DNA of 64,000 nt from Vitreimonas flagellata (lineage in GTDB: Bacteria; Pseudomonadota; Alphaproteobacteria; Caulobacterales; Aquidulcibacteraceae). The notes beneath the pieces were generated by a model. It ran no database searches, was not told the origin of the DNA, and worked only from the letters and a program-made list of their open reading frames with translations. Of this stretch, positions 44,110 to 52,825 are shown in pieces. A program made the translations under genes and the position numbers. The stretch covers positions 248,001 through 312,000 of the forward strand of contig NZ_SBJL01000003.1 in NCBI RefSeq assembly GCF_004634425.1, in the 5' to 3' direction. Numbering within the stretch: position 1 is the first letter of the stretch; every line of letters starts with the position of its first letter.

Positions 44110-45507
44110 TTGGCCGCCTCCCAGATCGACCGCGGCGCGTGGTCGTGGGCGCTCTATGAAGCGGCGCGCAATCCGTATGTGTTGCTCTGCACCATCTATG
44201 TGATGGCGCCCTACATCGCCACCACCGTGATCGGTGATCCGGTGCAAGGGCAGGCGACCATATCGAGCTGGCATAAGACGGCCGGCCTGATCGTAGCGGT
44301 CAGTGCGCCGTTCATTGGCGCCGCGATGGATCGGATGGGGCGGCGTAAGCCCATCCTCGGAGTTGTCACTGCCGGCATGGTCATTGCGTTCTTCGCGCAA
44401 TGGTGGGCGATGCCGGGCGGCGAAGGCCTGCCACTTTGGGCCTTGGGCGCCGTCACCGTGCTCGCCGGCGTGATGTTCTCGTGGTCCGAGGTGGCTCACA
44501 ATTCGATGCTGACGACTGCGGCAAAGCCTGACGTGGTTGGCCATGTGTCGGGGCTCGGTCTTGCGCTGGGCAATGCGGCTTCCGTGTTGCTGCTGGTGTT
44601 CGTGCTGTTCGCGTTTGCGTTGCCCGGCGTGTTTCAATTGCCGTTCGTACCGGAAGCGCCGCTCTTCGGGCTTGATCCGGCGGCGTATGAGCCAAACCGC
44701 ATCGTTGGGCCGCTTTGTGCCTTGTGGCTCGCCATCTTTGCGCTGCCGCTCTTCTTTTATTCGCGCGATCTCGACACGACAGGGGAGAAATTCGGTGACG
44801 CCATGCGCCATGGCATTGGCAAGGTGGTCGGCACCATCGGAAAGCTACGCGATCACCGCAACGTCGCGCTCTTTCTCGTGGCGCGCATGCTCTACGCGGA
44901 CGGCAAGACGGCGATCCTGATCTTCAGCGGTGTTTATGCGGCCGGCGTGATGGGCTGGGATTTACTGGAAATGCTGACGCTCGGCGTGGTGACGACAGCG
45001 TTCGGCGTGATCGGCGGCCTTTCCGGCGGACATCTCGATTCATGGCTTGGTCCAAAGCGCGCTGTCGCGATCGAGATTGGCGTGACCTTCGTGTGCTTGC
45101 TCATCATGGTGTCGATGACGCCGACAAGCATGTTCTTCGTTGTGCCTGTCGCGGAAGGCGCGGTGGCGTGGAACGGGCCGTTGTTCCAATCGCCGCCGGA
45201 ATTGGCGTATCTGCTGACAACCTGCGTGATCGCGATTTCGATCTCGGCCGCTTATGCCTCGAGCCGCACGTTGATGGCGCGGTTGTCGCCTGTCGGCATG
45301 GAGGGCGAGCTCTTCGGCCTCTATGCGCTCTCGGGCGCGGCGACCGTGTGGCTTGGGCCGCTGCTCGTTGAGCATTTCACCGAGACGTACCAGAGCCAGC
45401 GCGCGGGCTTCGCCGCGATCTCGATCCTGCTGATCGTGGGTTTTGTGTTGTTGCTGTTCGTGAAACCGCCGGCGCGTGCGTCTTCAGACGCGCAGCCTTT
45501 GCACTAG
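44110..45507 (+). CDS. MFS transporter, UMF1 (Atg22-like) family
   Basis: A 465-residue, about 12-helix permease. The N-terminal SWALYEAARNPYVLLCTIYV and APYIATTVIGDPVQGQ are diagnostic of UMF1. Motif A is MDRMGRRKPIL. It starts with TTG immediately after the esterase TAA. The last about 11 residues (ARASSDAQPLH) and the stop codon are encoded by a type B repeat, so the native C-terminus was probably altered by that insertion. The cargo may be the product or substrate of the neighbouring esterase. Confidence 0.85.
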   Translation: MAASQIDRGAWSWALYEAARNPYVLLCTIYVMAPYIATTVIGDPVQGQATISSWHKTAGLIVAVSAPFIGAAMDRMGRRKPILGVVTAGMVIAFFAQWWAMPGGEGLPLWALGAVTVLAGVMFSWSEVAHNSMLTTAAKPDVVGHVSGLGLALGNAASVLLLVFVLFAFALPGVFQLPFVPEAPLFGLDPAAYEPNRIVGPLCALWLAIFALPLFFYSRDLDTTGEKFGDAMRHGIGKVVGTIGKLRDHRNVALFLVARMLYADGKTAILIFSGVYAAGVMGWDLLEMLTLGVVTTAFGVIGGLSGGHLDSWLGPKRAVAIEIGVTFVCLLIMVSMTPTSMFFVVPVAEGAVAWNGPLFQSPPELAYLLTTCVIAISISAAYASSRTLMARLSPVGMEGELFGLYALSGAATVWLGPLLVEHFTETYQSQRAGFAAISILLIVGFVLLLFVKPPARASSDAQPLH

Positions 45508-45538
45508 CACAACGCGGGTCTGAAGACCCCGCGCTCCG
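45472..45538. repeat. type B palindromic repeat, copy 2
   Basis: About 67 bp. The left arm has CGTCTTCAGACGCGC and the right arm AACGCGGGTCTGAAGACC plus CCGCGCTCCG. It covers the last codons and the stop of the UMF1 transporter and ends one base before the stop of the convergent receiver gene. It could work as a bidirectional terminator. Confidence 0.8.
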
Positions 45539-46444
45539 TCAGCTCATGCCGTAGCCGGCCTGGCGAAGTTTCTTATCGACCATGCGCTTCAGGCTGAGCG
45601 CAACGCGCTGGCGTTCCTGGCCCAAGGCCGTCGGCAAGTGCACGAGCTGGTGCAGCGCCGCGACGTGCGTGCGCACGACCTCCGCATCGATCCGGTCGGT
45701 TGCGCCGTGCGCTTGGAAATAGCGCGCCATTTCCTTGGCGCCGAGATCGAGGCTGGTGTCGCCAATCTGCTTGGCCACCTCTATCAATTCCTGCACCGCC
45801 TTGAACACATCGCGAACCGAGCGCGGATTGGCGGGATCGAGCGTGCGCACCGTCGTCTCCAGCGCCGCAACACGCGCGCGTGCGATTTCAGCGTGAATGT
45901 CGGCCTCCGACGCCGGCTCATCGACGGAAACCTCCGCCGGTAGCGTATCGTTGAGCCGCCGCCAGGGTCCGGCGTACTGAGGGTCTTTTCTGCGCCGGCG
46001 ACAGGGGCCCACATAGGTCGCCGTGACAATAAAGGGCTGCGGATGCGTCAGCACACGGCGTACGCGCTTTTGCAGCGCCAATCCCGAGATCGGTTTGCGC
46101 AAGAAGCCGTCGGCGCCCGCCTTACGCGCAAGTTCGACGTCATGTTTCGAACCGCGCGACGTCAGCATGAACATGTTCACGGCGCGGTTGGGCGAATCTT
46201 CATTGAGCCGAATGCGGCGCACAAAGTCGAGCCCATCGGTCAGACCTTCGATCCATTCGAGCAGGATCACGTCGGGATTGGTGCGGATCACCAAGTCCCA
46301 GGCTTCCATTGTGTTGGACGCGCCGAGCACGCGGCCAAAGCCGATGGCGCGCAATTGGTCTAAGGATATTCCGCGCGCGAAATGATTTTCATCAATGACG
46401 AGCGCTGTGAGATCGGACGGGTCGAATTCGTCGCCGCTGATCAA
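45539..46444 (-). CDS. receiver-domain protein with Glu at the phosphoacceptor position
   Basis: A 301-residue cytoplasmic protein. Residues about 10-135 form a CheY-like receiver: acidic pair at D18/E19 (VIDEN), T95 in MLTSRG and K117 in FLRKPI are kept, but the phospho-acceptor strand reads DVILLEW, with E63 where Asp should be. Glu often mimics the phosphorylated state, so it may signal constitutively. After it come the basic motif YVGPCRRRRKDPQYAGPWRR and a helical C-terminal domain (about 180-300) without DNA-binding or enzymatic motifs. A TTG at 46444 is the likely start, preceded by GGGGAG. It is convergent with the UMF1 gene; an unknown membrane protein gene precedes it. Confidence 0.8.
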   Translation of the reverse strand: MISGDEFDPSDLTALVIDENHFARGISLDQLRAIGFGRVLGASNTMEAWDLVIRTNPDVILLEWIEGLTDGLDFVRRIRLNEDSPNRAVNMFMLTSRGSKHDVELARKAGADGFLRKPISGLALQKRVRRVLTHPQPFIVTATYVGPCRRRRKDPQYAGPWRRLNDTLPAEVSVDEPASEADIHAEIARARVAALETTVRTLDPANPRSVRDVFKAVQELIEVAKQIGDTSLDLGAKEMARYFQAHGATDRIDAEVVRTHVAALHQLVHLPTALGQERQRVALSLKRMVDKKLRQAGYGMS

Positions 46445-46570
46445 GACACAATCGCTCCCCAGACGATCGCTCAGTTTGCATGGGATGTCTGAGTAATCGT
46501 TGAAGCTGGGGCGGTTTCGGAGCGGTTAATATCGGGCCCGGCGCCGGTATTTGATGCAGTAGAGCGCCGA

Positions 46571-47281
46571 TTAAGGGGCGCGATCTTCCAGCACGCCGAT
46601 CAACGTGATCTTTTGCCAAATCTTGCGGCCAAGCCCTGTCGTCAGCGTTTCCATGTCGTTGACCGCTTCGATCACGACGCCGTCGCGCATGCGCTCGGCA
46701 TAGAGCGCCGAAAGCTTGCCGATCAGCGCCAGCATCTCGGAGCAATAATCGAGATACCGCGTCAGCTCGAAATGGCTCATCGTCCGTTCGGGCGAGGCGG
46801 GCGTTTTCTGCGCGTCGAGCACGATCGTAGGGTCCTTGGTGAGCTGATGCATGTCCACGATGTGCGCCATCGAGCGAAGCCGATGCAGTGCGTCGAGCAC
46901 GCGTTGACGCTTGATGCGTTCCTCCAGCGTCAGCACGAACCAGACAGCCGAGCCGAACAGAATGAGCAGGCTCACCGCAGCTTCCAGCCCTTGCAGCAAT
47001 TCCGGCGCCGAGCCTTCGATGCGTTCGAGGTGTAGGAATCGGAAGGCTGCGACCTGGGCGATCAATCCGGCAACCACGAGCGCACACGCCGCGCCGCGCC
47101 AAAGATAATCCGGTCGCGCCAGCTCGGCGGCCTCATTGACGCTGGCGCGCCCAACTTCGATCAATTCAGCGCAAACTCGGCCCAAGCCCGCATCTGGAAA
47201 CCGCGCCACCATGCGCGCGTGGAGCTTTTCCAGCGTCGCGATGATGTGGTCGGCGCTGAGCTGTTGGTAGCGTCCTGGCAT
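46571..47281 (-). CDS. two-helix membrane protein of unknown function
   Basis: A 236-residue protein with membrane segments at about 61-80 and 101-119, flanked by helical cytoplasmic parts. The C-terminal half (RSMAHIVDMHQLTKDPTIVL and MSHFELTRYLDYCSEMLALI) is strongly helical and may oligomerise. There is no known enzymatic motif. It is transcribed in the same direction as the receiver protein, 126 bases upstream of it, and divergent from the helicase gene. Functional linkage to the receiver gene is only suggested by proximity. Confidence 0.72.
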   Translation of the reverse strand: MPGRYQQLSADHIIATLEKLHARMVARFPDAGLGRVCAELIEVGRASVNEAAELARPDYLWRGAACALVVAGLIAQVAAFRFLHLERIEGSAPELLQGLEAAVSLLILFGSAVWFVLTLEERIKRQRVLDALHRLRSMAHIVDMHQLTKDPTIVLDAQKTPASPERTMSHFELTRYLDYCSEMLALIGKLSALYAERMRDGVVIEAVNDMETLTTGLGRKIWQKITLIGVLEDRAP

Positions 47282-47370
47282 GGCGGAAGCATGCCGCGTC
47301 TCGTCATCCGCTTCAATCGCAGGTGAAGGGGCTTCGGGCGGGGTTCGCTTGCGCTAGAGTGCGCCCGCTC

Positions 47371-49986
47371 ATGGACGCCCGCACGCCCTCCCTGCCGTCG
47401 CCGTTCGCGGATTGGTTCGCCGCGCGCGGCTGGAGCCCGCGTCCGCATCAATTGGAATTGGTGCGCCGGGCTGAGGCAGGGTTATCGACGTTGCTGATTG
47501 CGCCCACGGGTGCAGGCAAGACGTTGGCCGGCTTTCTGCCGAGCTTAATTGAGCTTGCGCCGCGCGCCGAGGATGGGCTGCGGCGGCCACATCGTTTGCA
47601 CACGCTCTATGTGTCGCCGCTGAAGGCGCTGACGACGGACGTGGCGCGCAATCTCGATACGCCTGCGAGCGAGATGAAACTTAATCTGCGGATCGAGTCA
47701 CGCACTGGCGATACGCCGCCGCACAAGCGCCAGCGCCAGCGCGCGCATCCGCCCGACATTCTGCTGACGACGCCGGAGCAATTGTGCCTGCTGATCGCGT
47801 CCGAGCACGCGCGCGTGTTTTTCGAAGATTTGCAGGCGGTCGTGATCGACGAAATCCACGCGCTCGCGCCGACAAAGCGCGGCGATCTGCTGGCGCTGGC
47901 GATGGCGCGGTTGCAGCGTTGGGCGCCCGGACATCGGCGCGTGGGCTTGAGCGCCACGGTCGCGGATGAGGAAGGGCTGGCAAGGTATTTGTTGGGTTCC
48001 AATCCTCCCCCGCACGCGGGGGAGGTGCTGAGCGCAGCGAAGCGGAGGGGGAAGGCGGGCACGCCCCCCTCAGTCTCGCGCGATACGCCCGACAGCTCCC
48101 CCGTGAACGGGGGAGCGTTACAAAGCGTTGTCGTCAAAGCGCCGCCCGGGGCGCAGCCAGTGGTGGATGTTTTGGATTCCGATGCGCGAATTCCCTGGGC
48201 GGGGCATACGGCGCGGCATGCGTTGCCGGAAGTGTATGCGGCGATCAAAGCGGCAAAGCTGGCTTTGGTGTTCGTGAATACGCGTGCGCAGGCGGAAATG
48301 ACGTTTCAGGAGTTGTGGCGCATCAATGATGATGCGTTGCCGATCGCACTGCATCACGGCTCGCTCGACGTGGCGCAGCGGCGCAAGGTTGAAGCGGCGA
48401 TGGCGCGCGGGGATTTGCGCGCTGTGGTGTGCACCTCCACGCTCGATCTCGGCATCGATTGGGGCGACGTCGATCTGGTGATCCAGATGGGTGCGCCAAA
48501 GGGCGCCGCGCGTTTGGTGCAACGCATCGGCCGGGCCAATCACAGATTGGACGAACCATCACGCGCGCTGCTGGCGCCGAGCAATCGCTTTGAAGTGTTG
48601 GAGTGCCGCGCCGCGCAAGAAGCGGTGAAGGAGGGCGCGATGGATGGCGCCGAGCCGCGCGTTGGCGGGCTGGATTGCTTGGCGCAACATATAATGGGTT
48701 GTGCCTGCGGTGAGCCATTTGATGCGGATGAGCTTTATGCAGAGGTCGTTTCGACCGAGCCGTATGCGGCCCTACCACGCCCGCAATTCGACCGCGTCCT
48801 CGATTTCGTGGCGACGGGCGGGTACGCGCTGCGCTCCTACGACCGCTACAAGCGGATCGTGCAGGATCTGGCTACGGGCCGTTGGCGTGCGCGCAATGCT
48901 ACGATTGCGCAGCAACATCGGATGAATGTTGGCGCGATCGTTGAGTCCGAGATGCTCGATGTACGCTTGGCGAACCGGGTTCAGGCGTCACGACCAGGCA
49001 CGCCGGCGAGTGAAGGCCCACGCCCGCTGATGCCGGGACGGCGACTGGGACAGATCGAAGAATACTTCATCGAAGGCTTAGCGCCCGGCGACACGTTCTT
49101 GTTCGCCGGCGAGGTGCTGCGTTTCTTGAGCGTGCGCGATACGGATGCGTTGGTGGTGCGCGCGCCAGGTGCGGAGAACCCGAGCATTCCGTCCTACGCC
49201 GGCGGCAAATTTCCACTCTCGACGTTCCTTGCCGATCGCGTGCGGCGCATGCTCGATGAGCCGAAGCGCCAAAAGCTTCTGCCGCAACAGGTGCGCGATT
49301 GGATCAGGATGCAGAAGAAGCGCTCTGTGGTGCCCGCGCCTGAGGAAATGCTGGTCGAGACGTTCCCGCGCGCCGCGAAGCATTATCTCGTCTGCTACCC
49401 CTTCGAAGGCAGGCTATCGCACCAGACATTGGGGGTGCTGGTTACGCGCCGACTGGAGCGCGCCGGCAAGAAGCCGATGGGCTTTCTCGCCAGCGAATAT
49501 GCGATGGCGGTGTGGGCGCTGGAGCCGATGGACGATGTTGATCTCGAAGTCTTGTTCGATGAGGACATGCTGGGCGACGATCTGGAAGCCTGGCTCGCGG
49601 AATCGACTTTGATGAAGGCGACGTTCTCAAAGTGCGCCGTGATCGCCGGCATGATCGAGCGGAAATTGCCGGGTGCGGCGCGCAAGACGGGCCGGCAAGT
49701 CACGTTCTCGACCGACCTGATCTATGACGTGCTGAAGCAATATGAGCCCGATCATATCTTGCTCCAGGCGGCGTTCGCGGATGCGGGCGAGGGCTATCTC
49801 GATATCAAGCGCGTGGGCGCGCTTTTGCGGCGCGTGAAGGGGCGGCTCGTGCACCGCGCATTGCCGCACGTGTCGCCGTTTGCCGCACCGGTGATGCTCG
49901 AAGTGGGTCGGGTCGGAGTACAGGGCGGCGCGGACGAGGCCGTGCTGGAGGATGCCGCGTCGCTGATTGCCGAAGCGATGAGCTGA
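47371..49986 (+). CDS. ligase-associated DNA damage response DEXH-box helicase (Lhr-like)
   Basis: An 871-residue superfamily 2 helicase of the TIGR04121/Lhr group. Motif I is APTGAGKT, motif II VVIDEIHAL, motif III LSATVAD; motifs V-VI are LDLGIDWGDVDLVIQMGAPKG and VQRIGRANH. A long C-terminal region (about 470-871) is typical of Lhr core proteins. Residues about 212-249, just after motif III, are encoded by a type A palindromic repeat and have no match to the helicase fold; the frame stays open. The gene lies upstream of an alkylsulfatase gene and pdeM, its usual partner. The ATG at 47371 is the best start. Confidence 0.92.
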   Translation: MDARTPSLPSPFADWFAARGWSPRPHQLELVRRAEAGLSTLLIAPTGAGKTLAGFLPSLIELAPRAEDGLRRPHRLHTLYVSPLKALTTDVARNLDTPASEMKLNLRIESRTGDTPPHKRQRQRAHPPDILLTTPEQLCLLIASEHARVFFEDLQAVVIDEIHALAPTKRGDLLALAMARLQRWAPGHRRVGLSATVADEEGLARYLLGSNPPPHAGEVLSAAKRRGKAGTPPSVSRDTPDSSPVNGGALQSVVVKAPPGAQPVVDVLDSDARIPWAGHTARHALPEVYAAIKAAKLALVFVNTRAQAEMTFQELWRINDDALPIALHHGSLDVAQRRKVEAAMARGDLRAVVCTSTLDLGIDWGDVDLVIQMGAPKGAARLVQRIGRANHRLDEPSRALLAPSNRFEVLECRAAQEAVKEGAMDGAEPRVGGLDCLAQHIMGCACGEPFDADELYAEVVSTEPYAALPRPQFDRVLDFVATGGYALRSYDRYKRIVQDLATGRWRARNATIAQQHRMNVGAIVESEMLDVRLANRVQASRPGTPASEGPRPLMPGRRLGQIEEYFIEGLAPGDTFLFAGEVLRFLSVRDTDALVVRAPGAENPSIPSYAGGKFPLSTFLADRVRRMLDEPKRQKLLPQQVRDWIRMQKKRSVVPAPEEMLVETFPRAAKHYLVCYPFEGRLSHQTLGVLVTRRLERAGKKPMGFLASEYAMAVWALEPMDDVDLEVLFDEDMLGDDLEAWLAESTLMKATFSKCAVIAGMIERKLPGAARKTGRQVTFSTDLIYDVLKQYEPDHILLQAAFADAGEGYLDIKRVGALLRRVKGRLVHRALPHVSPFAAPVMLEVGRVGVQGGADEAVLEDAASLIAEAMS
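48004..48116 (-). repeat. type A multi-hairpin repeat, copy 3, inside the helicase gene
   Basis: About 113 bp in reverse orientation. Ends are CCTCCCCCG-CACG-CGGGGGAGG (48004-48025) and GCTCCCCCG-TGAA-CGGGGGAGC (48095-48116). It is wholly inside a coding sequence and read through as PPPHAGEVLSAAKRRGKAG followed by a Pro/Ser-rich stretch to VNGGAL. The inner short stem is partly degraded compared with the intergenic copies. Confidence 0.88.
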
Positions 49987-50056
49987 TTTTCGCTGCGTCA
50001 TTTGCGAGCGCGCGGTGGCGGGTGCATAGTCCGGCAAAACACGACAGGGGGGAACG

Positions 50057-51985
50057 ATGCGGTGGATGGCGGCTCTGGCTTTGAGCTTGACGCTGGGCGG
50101 TGTAGCGCACGCGGAGGTCACGGAGACAACGCGCGCGGCGAACGCGGCTATGGCGGAGACGTTGCCTTGGGCCGATCGGGAAGATGAGGATTTCGCGACG
50201 CGCGGTTTCATCTCCGCCTGGGATCAACCGCAAATTCGCGCCGATGACGGGCGCGTCGTGTGGGATTTCAGCGTCTATAATTTCCTCGGCGGGCAAACGC
50301 CTGAGACGGTGAACCCGAGCCTCTGGCGGCACGCGCAATTGCTGGCGCGCGCGGGGCTCTTCCAAGTGCGCGAGCGCGTCTATCAGGTGCGCGGCTTCGA
50401 TGTGTCGAACATGACGATCATTGTCGGCGACACCGGGCTCATCATCATCGATCCGTTGACCAGCCGCGAAGTGGCGAGCGCCGCACTTGCATTGGCGCGG
50501 CGCACGATCGGCGATCTGCCGGTGCGCGCGGTGATCTATACGCACAGCCACGCGGACCATTTCGGCGGCGTTCGTGGTGTGGTCGATCCCGCGGACGTAG
50601 CAGCAGGGCGCGTCGCGATTATCGCCCCGGATGGCTTCATGGAGCACGCGGTGACGGAGAACGTCATCGCCGGCAACGCGATGGGCAGGCGTGCGACCTA
50701 TCAGTTTGGCGCGGGGCTGACGCCTGGCCCCGAAGGGCAGATGACGTCCGGTATCGGGCTCGCGATCTCGGCGGGCACGTTCACGCTCATTCCCCCGACG
50801 CGCACCATTGCGCGCACAGGCGAAACGCTGACCATTGATGGCGTGCGTATCGAGTTTCAGGTGACGCCGGAGACCGAAGCGCCGGCGGAGATGAATTTCT
50901 TCTTCCCGGATTTGGGTGTGTTGTGCTTGGCCGAAAACGCCAACGCCTCGATGCACAATATCCTGACGCCGCGTGGCGCTCTGGTGCGCGATTCAAAAGC
51001 GTGGGCTGATTATTTGACGGAAGCGCTCCGTCTCTATGGGCCGCGCACCGAGATCATGGTGACGAGCCACGCCTGGCCGCGCTTTGGCGGCGAGCGTGTG
51101 CGCGATTTCATCGCCAGCCATCGCGACGCATATAAGTATCTGCACGATCAGAGCGTGCGGCTGATGAATGCGGGCTACACCGATCGCGAGATCGCCGAGG
51201 CGGTGCGCCTGCCGGCTTCGCTCTCGGCGCGGTGGTTCAATCACGGCTATTACGGCACGATGATGCACAATTCGCGCGCCGTGTATCAGCGCTACATGGG
51301 CTGGTACGACGCCAATCCGGCGAACCTCAATCCGTTGCCGCCTGTTGAAGAAGCGGCGCGCTACGTGCGCGCGATGGGCGGGTCGGCTGCGGTGTTGGCG
51401 GAAGGCCAGCGCGCGTTTGACGAAGGCGATTATCGCTGGGGCGCGCGGGTGCTCAATCATTTGGTGTTCGCGGAGCCGAACAACCAAGCGGCGCGCGCGC
51501 TGTTGGCGCGGACGCATCGGCAGATGGCGTGGCAGGCCGAGAGCGCGATCTGGCGCAATATGTATCTGGTTGCGGCGGAAGAACTGGAAAACGGTGTGAC
51601 GCCGCGTGCATCGGGCGTGCAGAGTGCCGATCTCGTGGTTGCGACGCCGACGAGCTACATTCTCGATCTCTTGTCCGTGCGGCTCAATCCTGAGCGCTTG
51701 GGCGAGCGGCGCTATGCGTTCAATCTGGTTTTCCCGGAGCGCAACGAGCGCTTTGCGGTGAGCATCGCCAATGGCGTGCTGGTGCATGAACGCGATGTCA
51801 CCATTGCGGACGCGCCGACCATCACCTCGCCCCGCGGCGTGTTCCTGCAAGCGATGGCGACGCAGAGCATGGCCCGCGCTGTGCTCACGCGGCAAATCCG
51901 GATCGAAGGCAATCGGCGCTCGCTGGAGGGGCTTGGCGATGTCTTCGACAACCCCGATCTGAACTTCGCCATCGTCACGCCGTGA
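50057..51985 (+). CDS. alkyl/aryl-sulfatase, metallo-beta-lactamase fold (SdsA-like)
   Basis: A 642-residue exported zinc sulfatase. The signal peptide covers residues 1-19 (VAHA cleavage). The zinc motif HSHADH starts at H163; further ligands are the E-rich AENANASMHN and HAWPRFGG segments. A dimerisation helix region and a C-terminal SCP2-like domain (about 535-642, RLNPERLGERRYAFNLVF) complete the SdsA1/BDS1 architecture. It hydrolyses primary alkyl sulfates such as SDS, releasing an alcohol. It lies between the helicase and pdeM in place of the usual exonuclease/ligase genes. Confidence 0.9.
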   Translation: MRWMAALALSLTLGGVAHAEVTETTRAANAAMAETLPWADREDEDFATRGFISAWDQPQIRADDGRVVWDFSVYNFLGGQTPETVNPSLWRHAQLLARAGLFQVRERVYQVRGFDVSNMTIIVGDTGLIIIDPLTSREVASAALALARRTIGDLPVRAVIYTHSHADHFGGVRGVVDPADVAAGRVAIIAPDGFMEHAVTENVIAGNAMGRRATYQFGAGLTPGPEGQMTSGIGLAISAGTFTLIPPTRTIARTGETLTIDGVRIEFQVTPETEAPAEMNFFFPDLGVLCLAENANASMHNILTPRGALVRDSKAWADYLTEALRLYGPRTEIMVTSHAWPRFGGERVRDFIASHRDAYKYLHDQSVRLMNAGYTDREIAEAVRLPASLSARWFNHGYYGTMMHNSRAVYQRYMGWYDANPANLNPLPPVEEAARYVRAMGGSAAVLAEGQRAFDEGDYRWGARVLNHLVFAEPNNQAARALLARTHRQMAWQAESAIWRNMYLVAAEELENGVTPRASGVQSADLVVATPTSYILDLLSVRLNPERLGERRYAFNLVFPERNERFAVSIANGVLVHERDVTIADAPTITSPRGVFLQAMATQSMARAVLTRQIRIEGNRRSLEGLGDVFDNPDLNFAIVTP

Positions 51986-52007
51986 CGAGTCTGCTTTAGA
52001 TCGGGCG

Positions 52008-52772
52008 ATGCCGATGCTTTCCCGACCTGCGCCCAAGGCCCAGCGCCCGCCCAAGCGGACGGTGCGGGCTTTGCCGCCTTTGGCGATCGTGGGGCCGCAT
52101 GTCGAGGCGCGCATTGGCGACACGCTGGTGACGGCGTTGCCGGACGGCGCGTTGTGGATCGGCGAGGCGAAGACGCTGATCGTCTCCGATTTGCATTTGG
52201 AGAAGGGTTCGGCCTTTGCGCTGCGCGGGCAGATGCTGCCGCCCTACGACACGCACGCGGCGTTGGTGAAGCTCGGCAAGCTGATCGACGCGATGGCGCC
52301 AGATATTGTGGTCTCTCTGGGCGATAGTTTTCATGATGGCGGCGGCGTCGCGCGGATGGCGGCGAGCGATCGCGATTTGCTGCAAAGCATGATCGGTCGC
52401 TGCGATTGGATTTGGGTGGAGGGCAATCACGACGGGCGCGCGCCGGAAGTGCTGGGCGGCGTCGTGCGTGACGTGCTGCACCTGGGCTCGCTTGTGTTAC
52501 GGCATGAGCCGACGGAAGACGCGGCGCCCGGCGAGATCGCGGGCCATTTGCATCCGTGCGCAAAAGTGAGTGGCCGCGGGCGTTCCGTGCGGCGGCGGTG
52601 CTTTGCAACTGATGGCGCGCGCTTGGTGATGCCGGCGTTCGGCGCGTTCACCGGCGGGCTCAATGTGTGCGACGACGCGTATGCTGAGATTTTTCCCGAC
52701 GGCGTGACGGCTCTGGTGCTCGGCAAGGATCGCGTGCTGCCTGCGCCAATGGAGCGGCTGCTCAGCGATTAA
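52008..52772 (+). CDS. pdeM: ligase-associated DNA damage response endonuclease PdeM
   Basis: A 254-residue calcineurin-like metallophosphoesterase of the TIGR04123 type. Motifs are SDLHLEKGS (D61, H63), VSLGDSFHDGG, VEGNHDGR and IAGHLHPCAK, the complete dimetal set. PdeM acts with a DNA ligase, exonuclease and Lhr-like helicase in a repair system; the helicase gene is here, two genes upstream. The last codons (MERLLSD and stop) lie in the first unit of a 23-bp tandem triplication, so the C-terminus may vary between strains. The ATG at 52008 is used; a second ATG is two codons later. Confidence 0.9.
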   Translation: MPMLSRPAPKAQRPPKRTVRALPPLAIVGPHVEARIGDTLVTALPDGALWIGEAKTLIVSDLHLEKGSAFALRGQMLPPYDTHAALVKLGKLIDAMAPDIVVSLGDSFHDGGGVARMAASDRDLLQSMIGRCDWIWVEGNHDGRAPEVLGGVVRDVLHLGSLVLRHEPTEDAAPGEIAGHLHPCAKVSGRGRSVRRRCFATDGARLVMPAFGAFTGGLNVCDDAYAEIFPDGVTALVLGKDRVLPAPMERLLSD

Positions 52773-52825
52773 TGGAGCGGCTGCTCAGCGATTAATGGAG
52801 CGGCTGCTCAGCGATTAATGGAGCG
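52749..52825 (+). repeat. 23-bp tandem repeat, three units plus part
   Basis: Three identical 23-base units start at 52749, 52772 and 52795, each beginning ATGGAGCGGCTGCTCAGCG; a partial unit (ATGGAGCG) follows at 52818. The first holds the last seven codons of pdeM and most of its stop codon. 23 is not a multiple of 3, so later units are not read in the same frame. The partial unit merges with the left end of type B copy 3. Confidence 0.95.

Noticed and set aside
45803-45817. GAAC-N7-GAAC, an exact alphaproteobacterial SOS (LexA) box
   Set aside because: It lies inside the receiver-protein coding sequence, far from any promoter, and encodes ordinary residues; most likely chance.
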